Part shown: one piece after another, positions 43,946 to 52,860 of the stretch | Layout of the letters: the number at the start of each line of letters is the position of its first letter | How positions within the stretch are numbered: the first letter of the stretch is position 1 | Origin: an uncultured delta proteobacterium | GTDB taxonomy: Bacteria > Myxococcota > Myxococcia > Myxococcales > 40CM-4-68-19 | NCBI GenBank assembly: GCA_903911145.1 | Contig: CAIWCD010000018.1 | Location: 151,681 to 215,680, forward strand | Reading direction: 5' to 3' | Length of the DNA stretch: 64,000 nt | The notes under the pieces: model-generated | What the model saw: the letters and a program-made list of their open reading frames with translations, nothing else | What the model was told of the DNA's origin: nothing | Databases searched by the model: none | Translations under genes and position numbers: made by a program

Positions 43946-45643
43946 ATGACCTTTCCGAAATCATTGGTGTACCAATTATTGGTGTTCAAACGATCTGCAT
44001 CGAGGTCGATCTTGTCTTCGTTCAAATCCAGCCTGCTTGCGCCGTTCGCCGTCGGCTGCGCTCTCTCTCTTTCCGCGCTGGCCGAGGACGGGAAGATCGC
44101 GCGTGTCGTGGTCTTCCCCGATCGTGCCGAAGTCACGCGCAGCGCCGACGTCGCTTGCGCTGCGGACGCGGCGGTTGAGTTCAACCGGCTCCCTCCGTCG
44201 ATCGATCCGGCGTCACTGCGCGCCGCTTGCTCCTCGGCCACGGTGGTCGCGGTCGAGTTGCAGCACCGTCCGCAGTCCGAGGCCTTCTTTTCTCGCGCCG
44301 CCGCCGGAGTCGATGAGTCGCTGCGCGCCATCGAGCTGAAGATCGCTGAGCAGCAGGACACGGCCGCGCGGGCTCGCCAGCGCAGTCACGCCGCGATCTC
44401 CCTTCGCGGCGTCGGCGACGCGCAGATCGCCCGAGAGATGGTGCTGCCCGCTCCAGACGTGAAGGCGTGGAGCGTCGCCAACGAGCGGGTCCTTGCGGCG
44501 CAACTGCAGGCCAGCGAGGAGGAGCAGCGAGCGATCTCCGCCTCACGCACGCTCGAGCGGACACGGCGTGAGCTGATCGCGAAGCGCGAATCGCTGGCCG
44601 CCGAGTCCGGGCGCCAAGAGACCTTCGCGCGGGTGCGGGTTTCCTGCCCGGCGGGACATCAGGCGCAGGTCGAGTTGACCTACGTCGTCGCAGGCGCATC
44701 GTGGAGCCCCGCCTATGAGGCGCGCGCCGAAGAGCGACTCGATGCGCACGCGACAGAGAGCGGCGCTGGGCCGGGCTTCGTCTCGCTCGCTCTCTTTGGC
44801 ACCGTCGTGCAACGCACGGGCGAGAACTGGGACGACGCGAAGCTGACCTTGTCGACGGCGCTGAGCCGCCGCGACACGACGCTCCCCGATTTGGCGCCAC
44901 TGCGCGTGTTCGCCGAGCCGCGCGAGCCGCCGCGCAAGGTCCTTGTCCGTCGAGACGAGGAGCGCACGCACGCTGAAGCTGCCGCGAGCCGCGGTGGCGA
45001 CTCCCTCGGCACCACCGCACAGCAGGGCCTTTCGGTGCAGTTCCCCATCGCTGCTTCGTCCAGCGTCTCGGGCGATGGCACTCCCTCGCGACTCTCGCTC
45101 GCGAGCGCACGGCTTGCTGCCCAGTTCGTCTTTCGCGTCGTTCCCAGCCAACTCCCGTTCGTCATGCGCGCCGCAGACCTGGTCAACACGGCGCCGTTCC
45201 CGCTGCTCGCGGGTCCGGTCGACCTCTTTCGCAAGAGCGGACTGATGGGTCGCGCCGAGCTGCCTCGCGTTGCGGCTGGAGCTCCGTTCCATCTCTCCTT
45301 CGGTCTCGACGAACAGTTCAAGGTGAAGCGAATCGTCGTCGAGGAACTGGTGAAGGACACCGGCATCTTCAGCAAGGGGAAGCGTTTTCGCTACGACTAC
45401 GCGTTCGAGCTGCAGAGCCTCTCGCCCGCGCCCACGGCCATCGAGCTGCTCGACCGGGTCCCAGTCTCGGAGCTCGACGATGTCGAAGTCGCGCTCGACG
45501 AGAAGACGACGCCGGGTTTCGTGCGGAGCGCGGAGGACGGCACCATTCGCTGGACGGCGACGCTCAAGCCCTCCGAGAAGAAGCGCATCGAGCTGGCGTT
45601 CCACGTCGACGTGCCTGCGAGCTACGATATAGGAGGGCTGTGA
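43946..45643 (+). CDS. Exported DUF4140/DUF4139 protein, paralogue
   Basis: This 565-residue protein is of the same family as its upstream neighbour. It has VVVFPDRAEVTRSADVAC (DUF4140), a coiled-coil stretch (about 130-215), QVELTYVVAGASWSPAYEAR (start of DUF4139) and the closing GTIRWTATLKPSEKKRIELAF. The signal peptide is unusually long. Its n-region SLVYQLLVFKRSAS is encoded by a full R1 repeat and resembles the repeat-encoded segment of the BMP lipoprotein (YQLLALKRS). AGGAG lies at the right distance before the ATG at 43946, so the repeat is translated. It follows the first paralogue by 10 bases and overlaps the next gene. Confidence 0.85.
   Translation: MTFPKSLVYQLLVFKRSASRSILSSFKSSLLAPFAVGCALSLSALAEDGKIARVVVFPDRAEVTRSADVACAADAAVEFNRLPPSIDPASLRAACSSATVVAVELQHRPQSEAFFSRAAAGVDESLRAIELKIAEQQDTAARARQRSHAAISLRGVGDAQIAREMVLPAPDVKAWSVANERVLAAQLQASEEEQRAISASRTLERTRRELIAKRESLAAESGRQETFARVRVSCPAGHQAQVELTYVVAGASWSPAYEARAEERLDAHATESGAGPGFVSLALFGTVVQRTGENWDDAKLTLSTALSRRDTTLPDLAPLRVFAEPREPPRKVLVRRDEERTHAEAAASRGGDSLGTTAQQGLSVQFPIAASSSVSGDGTPSRLSLASARLAAQFVFRVVPSQLPFVMRAADLVNTAPFPLLAGPVDLFRKSGLMGRAELPRVAAGAPFHLSFGLDEQFKVKRIVVEELVKDTGIFSKGKRFRYDYAFELQSLSPAPTAIELLDRVPVSELDDVEVALDEKTTPGFVRSAEDGTIRWTATLKPSEKKRIELAFHVDVPASYDIGGL
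43963..43995 (-). repeat. R1 dispersed repeat, full copy in a DUF4139 signal peptide
   Basis: On the plus strand it begins ATTGGTGTACCAATTATTGG and ends TGTTCAAACGATC. It contains two palindromic elements, TTGGTGTACCAA and CCAATTATTGG. It matches the minus strand of 15584-15616 at 26 of 33 positions. It is translated as LVYQLLVFKRS in the signal peptide. Confidence 0.75.
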
Positions 45644-46662
45644 AGGCAAGCGCTCCAGCCGTGATCGTTCTCGTCGCTGCGCTCGTCTCGTCGCGTCTCG
45701 CCGCGGCCGCCCCTGAATCCGTCGCGAGCGCGCCCGGTGTGCGCGTCGATGCGAGCCGACCGCTTCCCGATGGCGGTGCTGCTCCCGTCGAAGCTACGGG
45801 CAGCGACGCACCAGTGTGGCAGTGGCGCGACGACGATGACGACGAAGGGGTCTCGTCCTCAGGGAGTCACGCTGCGACCGCAGAGCTGCCGCCACCGGGG
45901 CCGCCGAAAAGTGCGCAGCTCGAGGTGACAGGTCCCGTGAAGTTCCACCTCGTCGCGCAGTCGGGACAGGTCGAGATGGTGACCGGTCGCGCAGGGCTGG
46001 TGCGCGCCGTGCTGACCGGTGCGCGCGCGTCGAGTTCGCTGACGCTCGTGCGTCGAGGTGATCACCTCGAGGTCCAGTTTGGCGATCATCGCCAGCTGCG
46101 CGGCGGGCTCCTGCGCGTCGAACTGCCCGCGAGCAGCAACGCGGAGATCAACAGCGGCGCTGCCGACATTCTTCTCGATGGCCAGTTCGGCGAGGTGCTC
46201 GCGCGCACCCGCAGCGGCCAGGTTCACGCCGCCCGCCTCGGCGCGGCGGAGATCGAGACGATCTCGGGAGACGTGATCGTCGACGCCTCGAGCGGTCCTC
46301 TGCGCATCCACACCGACTCGGGAGATGCCGCGATCGTCAGCGCGCAACCGATCGCAGCGCTCGACTTCTCCTCGACGACGGGCAGCCTCTCCTGGCAGGG
46401 CCTCTGCGCGAAAGGCTGTCGGCTCTCGGCGGAGAGCAGCTCGGGCGAATTGAGTTTCGCTCTCGAAGCGAAGAGCTCCTTCGAACTCACCTTCGGTTCG
46501 CGAACCGGAGACCTGCACGACACACTGCCCCTGGTCGTGCACCGCCAGCTCCATCACCGGCCAAACTTCGGCGGCGGCTGGACCGAGGCGGGCTACGGGA
46601 AGGGCGAAGGCATCATCGAGTGCGACACGCTCTCGGGAGATCTCACGCTGCGCCCGCGTTAG
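45640..46662 (+). CDS. Exported DUF4097-like beta-helix protein
   Basis: This 340-residue protein has a signal peptide (cleavage near AAAA, residue 24), an acidic low-complexity segment (WQWRDDDDDEG) and then a right-handed beta-helix-like region of short repeating strands (AEINSGAADILLDGQFGEVLARTRSGQVHAARLGAAEIETISGDVIVDASSGPLRI). This is the style of the DUF4097/adhesin-like putative family, which is of unknown function. GTG at 45640 overlaps the stop of the DUF4139 paralogue, so the three are co-translated. The C-terminal HRQLHHRPNFGGGW stretch is His/Arg-rich. Confidence 0.75.
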   Translation: MKASAPAVIVLVAALVSSRLAAAAPESVASAPGVRVDASRPLPDGGAAPVEATGSDAPVWQWRDDDDDEGVSSSGSHAATAELPPPGPPKSAQLEVTGPVKFHLVAQSGQVEMVTGRAGLVRAVLTGARASSSLTLVRRGDHLEVQFGDHRQLRGGLLRVELPASSNAEINSGAADILLDGQFGEVLARTRSGQVHAARLGAAEIETISGDVIVDASSGPLRIHTDSGDAAIVSAQPIAALDFSSTTGSLSWQGLCAKGCRLSAESSSGELSFALEAKSSFELTFGSRTGDLHDTLPLVVHRQLHHRPNFGGGWTEAGYGKGEGIIECDTLSGDLTLRPR

Positions 46663-46732
46663 TCGCGATCCGCCGAGGGTCGTCCTCTCGACCGAGATCC
46701 GTTTCCGCGCAAGCCCTGCTAGAAGGCGCCCC

Positions 46733-49700
46733 GTGCGCTACCAAGAAGGAATGAAGATCGTCCACCGCGCCCAGCAGTCCTGGGGCGTGGGCCACATCAT
46801 CGACGTCAGCGAAGACCCGCCCCGCTTGACCGCCGAGTTTCCTGGCAGGCCTGGCGATCCGGTGATGCTCTCGTCGAGAGATCAGGCGCTCATCCGCTTC
46901 AAGTTCGTCAATGGCGCGCCCGCCCGGCTGGCCGATGGCTCCGAGGCCAAGGTGCTGCGGCAGCTGCCCGGACCCTCGGACGATCTCTTTCGTTACACGG
47001 TCGAAGTTCCGGGGAAGAAGCCCTCGATTCGCAGCGAGGCCGATCTGCGCGCGCTGCCGCAACGTGAGGGTCCGGCCGAGCGGCTCGCCTCGGGACACTG
47101 GGGCTCGCCCGCGGATTTCGCTCTGCGCGGAGAGGTGGTCCGTCTCGATCTCGAGCGTCGCGCGGACGCACTCGGCGCGCTCTTCGCGAGCCGCGTCTAC
47201 GTCAAGCCTCATCAAGTGTCCGTCGCGCACAACGTGCTCTCCGCGAGCGCGCCGCGCTTCGTGCTCGCCGATGAAGTTGGTCTCGGCAAGACGATCGAAG
47301 CGGGGCTCGTGCTCTCGGCCTTGCTGCACGCGGGCCTCGTGCGTCGCTGCTTGGTCGTCGCGCCGTCGCACCTGACCGTGCAGTGGCTCGCCGAGCTGTT
47401 CCACAAGTTCAACCTGCTCTTCACGCTCATGGACCCTGAGCGGGCCGCGGGCGATCGCACCGATGAGGCCGAGAGCGCGGGCACTCCCTGGTCGCGGCAC
47501 AAGCTCGTCGTCACGTCTCTGGAGTGGCTCTCGCGCTCGCGCGATGAGGCGGAGCAAGCAGCGGATGCCGGTTGGGATCTGGTGATCTTCGACGAGGCCC
47601 ACCATCTGCGCGGCGAGCGTGCGTACGAGGTCGCGCAGGCGCTCGCGAAGAAGACGTGGGGGTTGTTGCTGCTCACCGCGACGCCGCTCCAGCTTGACCC
47701 GGCCGAGTACCACGCGCTTCTGCGATTGGTGGATCCCGCTCCGGCGGCGAGCGAAGAGGAGCTGCGCGAGCGGCTCTCCCGCGCGGGCGATCTGTCGACG
47801 GAAGTGCGCGCGCTGCTCGCGGGCGACAACGAGGCGGCGGCCCGAATCGGGAAGCTCTTTCCCGCGGACACGGAGTTGGTCGCGCTCTGTCGCAGCGTCG
47901 CAAGCGGCACCGGCAAGAAGTCTGGCGGGAGAGAGCCGCGCGAGCGTCTGCTCGCCCATCTTGCCGACGGATACGGACTCTCGGCTCGCCTGTTGCGCAA
48001 TCGTCGCGCGTTTGTCGGCGGCTTCACTCCGCGCGTCCTGCAGATCGCCGACGTCGCGCTTTCGCCGGTGGAAGCGAAGCTCGAGTCGGACGTGCGCGCG
48101 GCGATCTCCGCAGCTTCGAAGAAAGGAACGCTGCCGCAGGGCGCGGTGCTTGCGTCGCTCCTGCGTCGCCTCGGCAGCTCTCCCGTTGCGCTCCAGGCCG
48201 CTCTCTCCGGTGCCACCGACGAGGGGCTCCAGGCGCTTGCGCCGCGCGCGCAGCAGCTCGCCGCGGGCGATCAGGATTCCAAGCTCGAGGTTCTGCGCGA
48301 GCTGCTCTTCGTCGACTACGCGAAGGAGAAGGTGCTCATCTTCGCCGAGGCGCGCGAGACGATTGAGTACCTGCGCGCAGCGCTCGCCCGCACCAGTCCG
48401 CGTCATCCGAAGGCGCGGCCCATCGAGGCGCTCGCGTATGCCGGCGACCTCTCTCCCGCCGAGCGCGACAAGCTGGTGGCCCGCTTCCGCGATCCCGACG
48501 GTCCGCGCGTGCTCCTCTGCACGGAGTTGGGCGGGGAAGGGCGCAACTTCCAGCACTGCCACGTGCTGGTGAACTACGACCTGCCGTGGAGCCCGGCGGC
48601 GATTGAGCAGCGCATCGGGCGCATCGATCGCATCGGCCAGTCGCGCGAAGTTCGCGTGGTCGCATTCCGTCCGCGGGGCACACTCGCGGCGCGCGCTCTC
48701 GAGGTGCTCGATCAAGGCGTGGGCGTCTTCACCGAGCCGGTCGGTGGTCTCGATGCGGTGCTCGAGGAGGTCGAGGCCGAACTCTGCGCGCTCGGCAGCA
48801 GGCCGGAAGGGAAGAGCGAGGAGAGTGATTGGCAGGCGGCCACGCGCGCGCTCCGGACGAAAGTGGCGGCCGCTCGTGCCGAGGTTGCCCGGGCCTATGA
48901 CCCGCTGCTCGATCGACGCAGCTGCGACCTGGACGCGCTCTCTGCGCTGGCCGATCGCGGCGCGCAGCGGTTGGGCGTCGCGCCCGAGCGACCGCTTGTC
49001 TCTTTCTCAAAGGAAGCAACTTCTAAAAAGGGAGCAGCTTCCTCAAGGGAAGTCAGCACGAAGCAGAGCACGCCGCTCGATCTTCTGGCGGGCCGGCTCA
49101 ACCAGGTCGCCTCCGCACTCGAGCAGCGCCTCGAATCGGTGACGCTGGAGATCGCACGCAAGATCGGCCTCGCCACTGACGTTGATGTCGATGTGCTCCC
49201 CGGCCAGGTCAGCTTCCACGTCGGGCCCGAGCTGAAAATCGATGCGCTCGCCGGCTTCGATCTCTCCGAGGACCGCGTCGTGCTCGGCTCGTTCCGCCGC
49301 TCGATCGCGGTGACGCAAGAGGAGAACGATTCGTTTGCGACGGGCCATCCGCTCGTCGAGGCGCTCTTCGGTTGGGCGCGCGATGGCGAGCTCGGCCGGG
49401 CGACGGTCTATCGCGTCAAGTCGCGCAGCGGCCAGGGGGCGGCGCTCGACGCGCGCTATCTCGTCGTGCTTCCCGAGCCGGCCGATCTGGCGCAGGGCGC
49501 GCGCGTTCCGTCCCGGCGTGCGGCGCGGCTTCTCGAGGAGCAGCGGCTGCGCGTGGTGGTGCGGCTCGATGGCCGCGGGGCCGCATCGTCAGATGATGCG
49601 CTCGCGGCGCTGCTCGACTCGTCCGTTGTCGAGCCCGTCTCCGCGCCCGATGGCGGGCCTCCAGCCGCATTCGTTGCGGCGGTTGAGGCCGCTCTCAGCG

Positions 49701-49942
49701 CGGCCGAGCGCGAAGCCCAGCGTCGTCTGCAAGGCGTGATCGCCTCTGCGCAGGCGGCCGCGCGCGACGAAAAGGAGGCGTCTCAAGCCCGCCTCTCTCG
49801 CTTCCTCGCGCAGAGCAAGGCCGCGCCGAAGGCGGTCGCGCGCGTTCTTGAGGACGATGCAGCGGTGTTCGATCAGACGATCGCGGCGCTCGCAGAGGCA
49901 CGCCTCGAACTCGATCAGACGGCGCTCGTGCAGTTGATCTAG
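46733..49942 (+). CDS. RapA/HepA-like SNF2-family ATPase
   Basis: This 1069-residue protein is a SWI2/SNF2 helicase-like ATPase. It has Walker A DEVGLGKTIEAG, VVAPSHLTVQWLAE, the DEAH box LVIFDEAHHLRG, LLLTATPLQ, and C-terminal motifs LLCTELGGEGRNFQHCHVLVNYDLPWSP and QRIGRIDRIGQ. The short N-terminal region resembles RapA's beta-barrel start, and RapA recycles stalled RNA polymerase. The last 380 residues are lineage-specific, with a low-GC 18-base tandem repeat at 49007-49060 and a coiled coil near the end. GTG 46733 is chosen for similarity; an upstream TAGAAGG could be a -10 or a ribosome-binding site. Confidence 0.88.
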   Translation: MRYQEGMKIVHRAQQSWGVGHIIDVSEDPPRLTAEFPGRPGDPVMLSSRDQALIRFKFVNGAPARLADGSEAKVLRQLPGPSDDLFRYTVEVPGKKPSIRSEADLRALPQREGPAERLASGHWGSPADFALRGEVVRLDLERRADALGALFASRVYVKPHQVSVAHNVLSASAPRFVLADEVGLGKTIEAGLVLSALLHAGLVRRCLVVAPSHLTVQWLAELFHKFNLLFTLMDPERAAGDRTDEAESAGTPWSRHKLVVTSLEWLSRSRDEAEQAADAGWDLVIFDEAHHLRGERAYEVAQALAKKTWGLLLLTATPLQLDPAEYHALLRLVDPAPAASEEELRERLSRAGDLSTEVRALLAGDNEAAARIGKLFPADTELVALCRSVASGTGKKSGGREPRERLLAHLADGYGLSARLLRNRRAFVGGFTPRVLQIADVALSPVEAKLESDVRAAISAASKKGTLPQGAVLASLLRRLGSSPVALQAALSGATDEGLQALAPRAQQLAAGDQDSKLEVLRELLFVDYAKEKVLIFAEARETIEYLRAALARTSPRHPKARPIEALAYAGDLSPAERDKLVARFRDPDGPRVLLCTELGGEGRNFQHCHVLVNYDLPWSPAAIEQRIGRIDRIGQSREVRVVAFRPRGTLAARALEVLDQGVGVFTEPVGGLDAVLEEVEAELCALGSRPEGKSEESDWQAATRALRTKVAAARAEVARAYDPLLDRRSCDLDALSALADRGAQRLGVAPERPLVSFSKEATSKKGAASSREVSTKQSTPLDLLAGRLNQVASALEQRLESVTLEIARKIGLATDVDVDVLPGQVSFHVGPELKIDALAGFDLSEDRVVLGSFRRSIAVTQEENDSFATGHPLVEALFGWARDGELGRATVYRVKSRSGQGAALDARYLVVLPEPADLAQGARVPSRRAARLLEEQRLRVVVRLDGRGAASSDDALAALLDSSVVEPVSAPDGGPPAAFVAAVEAALSAAEREAQRRLQGVIASAQAAARDEKEASQARLSRFLAQSKAAPKAVARVLEDDAAVFDQTIAALAEARLELDQTALVQLI
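49007..49060 (+). repeat. Three 18-base tandem units in the RapA-like gene
   Basis: Three in-frame 18-base units encode SKEATS, KKGAAS and SREVST. Each contains a purine-rich AAGG(G/A)A core and GC content is far below the gene average. They lie in a non-conserved linker after the helicase domain. Confidence 0.6.
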
Positions 49943-50004
49943 GCGTTCGAGCGCCTGGTCACGACGATCGCGCTCGGCCGGAGACAGTCGTTGCCTCTGT
50001 CGCG

Positions 50005-50043
50005 CGAATATTCCCCTGTGCGAATATGCGCACAGACGAATAT
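50005..50043. repeat. Three CGAATAT boxes with a hairpin between convergent genes
   Basis: CGAATAT occurs at 50005, 50021 and 50037, with a strict 16-base period. The middle box lies in the loop of CTGTGCG-AATATG-CGCACAG (50016-50035). This fills part of the 128-base gap between the RapA-like and DedA genes, which are convergent. It may be a terminator or a protein-binding site. Confidence 0.5.
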
Positions 50044-50070
50044 CCAAGAAGCTCTCGAGAGCGCTGCTGG

Positions 50071-50715
50071 CTAGCTCGCGGCACTCTTCGGCGCGCGTCC
50101 GCGCACGACGGTCATGACGACGTAGAGCGCAGTGAAGATCACGGCGGCGGCGACGAACCAGAGAAGCTTCGCTTTGATCGCCGCAATCATCGTCTCTGGC
50201 GAATCGAGCAGGTCGGGGCGATCGCCGAGCACTTCTTTGCCGAACCAGGAGAGCACCGAGCACCAGAGGCCGGCGCCGATCACAGTGGCTGCCGAGAAGC
50301 GGCCGAAGGGCATCTTCAGGATCCCGGCGGGGATCGACACGAGATGGCGCACGACGGGCAAGAGGCGCGCGCCGAAGATGCCGCCGGCGCCGAAGCGCTC
50401 GACCCAACGCTCGCCGAGCGCCAGCTTGTCGGGGCCGATCATCACGTAGCGGCCGAACTTCTCGAGTGCAGGAATGCCGATTGCGCGCGAGATGAAGTAG
50501 CTCGCGGCCGAGCCGAACCAGCTGCCGGCGGTGCCCGCGAGGATGACGAGCGCGAGGTTCATCCGGCCCTGCGCCGCGTAGTAGGCCGCGGGCGGCATGA
50601 CGATCTCAGACGGCACGGGCACGATCGAGCTCTCGAGCGCCATGAGGAGAAAGACGCCGAGATAGCCCCAGGCATCGACCCAATGAAACCACGTCCGCAC
50701 GAGTGAATGGAGCAC
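50071..50715 (-). CDS. DedA-family membrane protein
   Basis: This 214-residue inner-membrane protein belongs to the DedA/VTT superfamily; some members act as undecaprenyl-phosphate or lipid flippases. Landmarks are the N-terminal GYLGVFLLMALESSIVPVPSEIVMPPAAYYA, GSWFGSAASYFISRAIG, and the central RFGAGGIFGARLLPVVRHLVSIPAGILKMPFGRF, which holds the conserved Arg pair. Five to six helices are visible and length is standard. The gene stands alone, divergent from the transketolase gene. Confidence 0.92.
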   Translation of the reverse strand: MLHSLVRTWFHWVDAWGYLGVFLLMALESSIVPVPSEIVMPPAAYYAAQGRMNLALVILAGTAGSWFGSAASYFISRAIGIPALEKFGRYVMIGPDKLALGERWVERFGAGGIFGARLLPVVRHLVSIPAGILKMPFGRFSAATVIGAGLWCSVLSWFGKEVLGDRPDLLDSPETMIAAIKAKLLWFVAAAVIFTALYVVMTVVRGRAPKSAAS

Positions 50716-50820
50716 GCCGATCTCCTCTGAGGCGATTGAAGGCGCGGCAAGCTAGCAGCATTTGCGGCACGCGCACGCAATCGTTGCTAGGGTCGCGCCG
50801 CCCACGTTTGCGAGGAAGCG

Positions 50821-52854
50821 ATGACCCTCTCCAAAGAGCTCGAGAAGAAGTGCATCGACACCATCCGTTTTCTCGCCGTCGACGCGGTCGAGAAGGCCAA
50901 CAGCGGACATCCAGGCATGCCGATGGGCTGCGCCGCGATGGCGTTCGTCCTCTGGAATCGCCACCTGCGCTACGACCCGCGCGCGCCTCGCTGGGCCAAC
51001 CGCGATCGCTTCGTGCTCTCGGCCGGACACGGCTCGATGCTGCTCTACGGCCTGCTCCATCTCGCCGGCTTCGACGTGACGATGGACGACCTCAAGTCGT
51101 TCCGGCAGCTGCACAGCAAGACGCCGGGACACCCCGAGTTCGGCGAGACGCCGGGAGTTGAATGCACCACCGGTCCGCTCGGGCAGGGCATCTCGAATGC
51201 GGTGGGCCTCGCGCTCTCCGCGAAGATGCTGGCCGCGCGCGCGAACACGCCCAGCAAGAGCGGCTTCATTCCGGTCGATCACTACGTCTATGGAATCTGC
51301 TCAGACGGCGATCTGATGGAGGGCGTCTCTGCAGAGGCCGCGTCGTTCGCGGGCCACCAGAAGCTCGGCAACCTGATCTTCCTCTACGACGACAATCACA
51401 TCTCGATCGAAGGGGACACGAACATCACGTTCACCGAGGATCGCCTCAAGCGGTTCGAGGCCTACGGCTGGCACACGCAGCAGGTCGACGAAGGCAATGA
51501 CGCGGACGCGATCGATCGCGCGATCCAGGCGGCGAAGGCGGAGACGCAGCGGCCGAGTCTGATCGCGGTGCGCACGGTGATCGGATTCGGCGCGCCGCAC
51601 AAGGCCGGCACGAGGCATGCGCACGGAGAGCCGCTCGGCAAGGAGGAGCTCAAAGCCGCGAAGGAGGCGCTCTCGTGGCCGCTCGAACCGACGTTCCTCA
51701 TTCCCGATGACGTGCACGCAGTCTGGGCGGCGCGGCGCGCGGAGAATGAGGCGCTCGCGGATCGTTGGCACACCGAGTTCTCCACGTGGACCGAGGAGCA
51801 TCCCGACCTCGCGGCGCTCTGGCGCAAGCTGGAGACGCGCGAGGTGCCGGCCGATCTCGCGCAGAAGCTCGCCGACGCGGTGAAGGGAATCACCGCCGCG
51901 GAGTCGACGCGGAAGATCTCGCAGACCGTGATCCAGGCGGCAGCGGCGCTCGTGCCCTCGATGGCAGGCGGCTCCGCGGATCTCGAGCCAAGCACCTTCA
52001 CTGCGATCGGCAAGGAAGATTGGGTCGAGCCCGATCACTTCGCGGGCCGCACGTTCCACTTCGGTGTGCGTGAACACGGCATGGGAGCGATCATCAACGG
52101 CCTCGCCTACGAGCAGTTCTTCATTCCACACTCGGCGACGTTCCTCATCTTCAGCGACTACATGCGGCCGCCGATCCGCCTCGCCGCGATCTCGGGCTTG
52201 CAGTCGATTTTCGTCTTCACGCACGACTCGATCTTCCTCGGCGAAGACGGGCCGACGCACCAGCCGATCGAGCAACTCGCGTCGCTGCGCACGATCCCGC
52301 ATCTGCAGTTGTGGCGTCCCGCCGATCCGCTCGAGACCGCCGTGGCGTGGGCCTCCGCTCTCTCTCGCAAGGATGGTCCGTCGCTGCTTTCGCTCACGCG
52401 CCAGAAGCTCGCGCCGCTCGTGCGTTCGGCCGCGCCAGACGTGAACGCGGTGCTGCGCGGAGCATACGCCGTGGCAGAGAGCGAAGGCACGCCGGAGCTC
52501 GTGATCGTCGCGACCGGCAGCGAAGTGGCGGCTGCCCAGGCCGCGCTGGCGCTGCTCGATCCGTCGCTGCGCAAGAAGACGCGGCTCGTCTCGATGCCGT
52601 GCGTGGAGCGGTTCATCGCGTGGCCGCGTGCTGAGCAGGAGGCGCTGGTTCCTCCGTCGGCGAAGTGCGTCGCGGTCGAGGCTGCGGGCGGGCTCGACTG
52701 GTATCGCATCGTCGGCCGTGGCCTCGTCATCGGCATCGATGGGTACGGCGCGAGCGCGCCCGAGAAGGTCCTTGCCGATCACTACGGCTTCACGCCGCAG
52801 AAGATCGCGCAGCGCATCGGCGCCTGGCTGCAGAGCGAATCGCACACCGCTTAG
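50821..52854 (+). CDS. tkt: Transketolase
   Basis: Transketolase moves two-carbon units between sugar phosphates using thiamine diphosphate. The 677-residue protein has [27 protein letters not shown], the ThDP motif [20 protein letters not shown]...[13 protein letters not shown], the [13 protein letters not shown] glutamate motif and [21 protein letters not shown]. All expected catalytic residues seem present. GAGGAAG precedes the ATG at 50821. It is the first gene of a six-gene pentose-phosphate operon; TAGGGT at 50788 may be its -10 box. Confidence 0.97.
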   Translation: MTLSKELEKKCIDTIRFLAVDAVEKANSGHPGMPMGCAAMAFVLWNRHLRYDPRAPRWANRDRFVLSAGHGSMLLYGLLHLAGFDVTMDDLKSFRQLHSKTPGHPEFGETPGVECTTGPLGQGISNAVGLALSAKMLAARANTPSKSGFIPVDHYVYGICSDGDLMEGVSAEAASFAGHQKLGNLIFLYDDNHISIEGDTNITFTEDRLKRFEAYGWHTQQVDEGNDADAIDRAIQAAKAETQRPSLIAVRTVIGFGAPHKAGTRHAHGEPLGKEELKAAKEALSWPLEPTFLIPDDVHAVWAARRAENEALADRWHTEFSTWTEEHPDLAALWRKLETREVPADLAQKLADAVKGITAAESTRKISQTVIQAAAALVPSMAGGSADLEPSTFTAIGKEDWVEPDHFAGRTFHFGVREHGMGAIINGLAYEQFFIPHSATFLIFSDYMRPPIRLAAISGLQSIFVFTHDSIFLGEDGPTHQPIEQLASLRTIPHLQLWRPADPLETAVAWASALSRKDGPSLLSLTRQKLAPLVRSAAPDVNAVLRGAYAVAESEGTPELVIVATGSEVAAAQAALALLDPSLRKKTRLVSMPCVERFIAWPRAEQEALVPPSAKCVAVEAAGGLDWYRIVGRGLVIGIDGYGASAPEKVLADHYGFTPQKIAQRIGAWLQSESHTA

Positions 52855-52860
52855 AGGACG

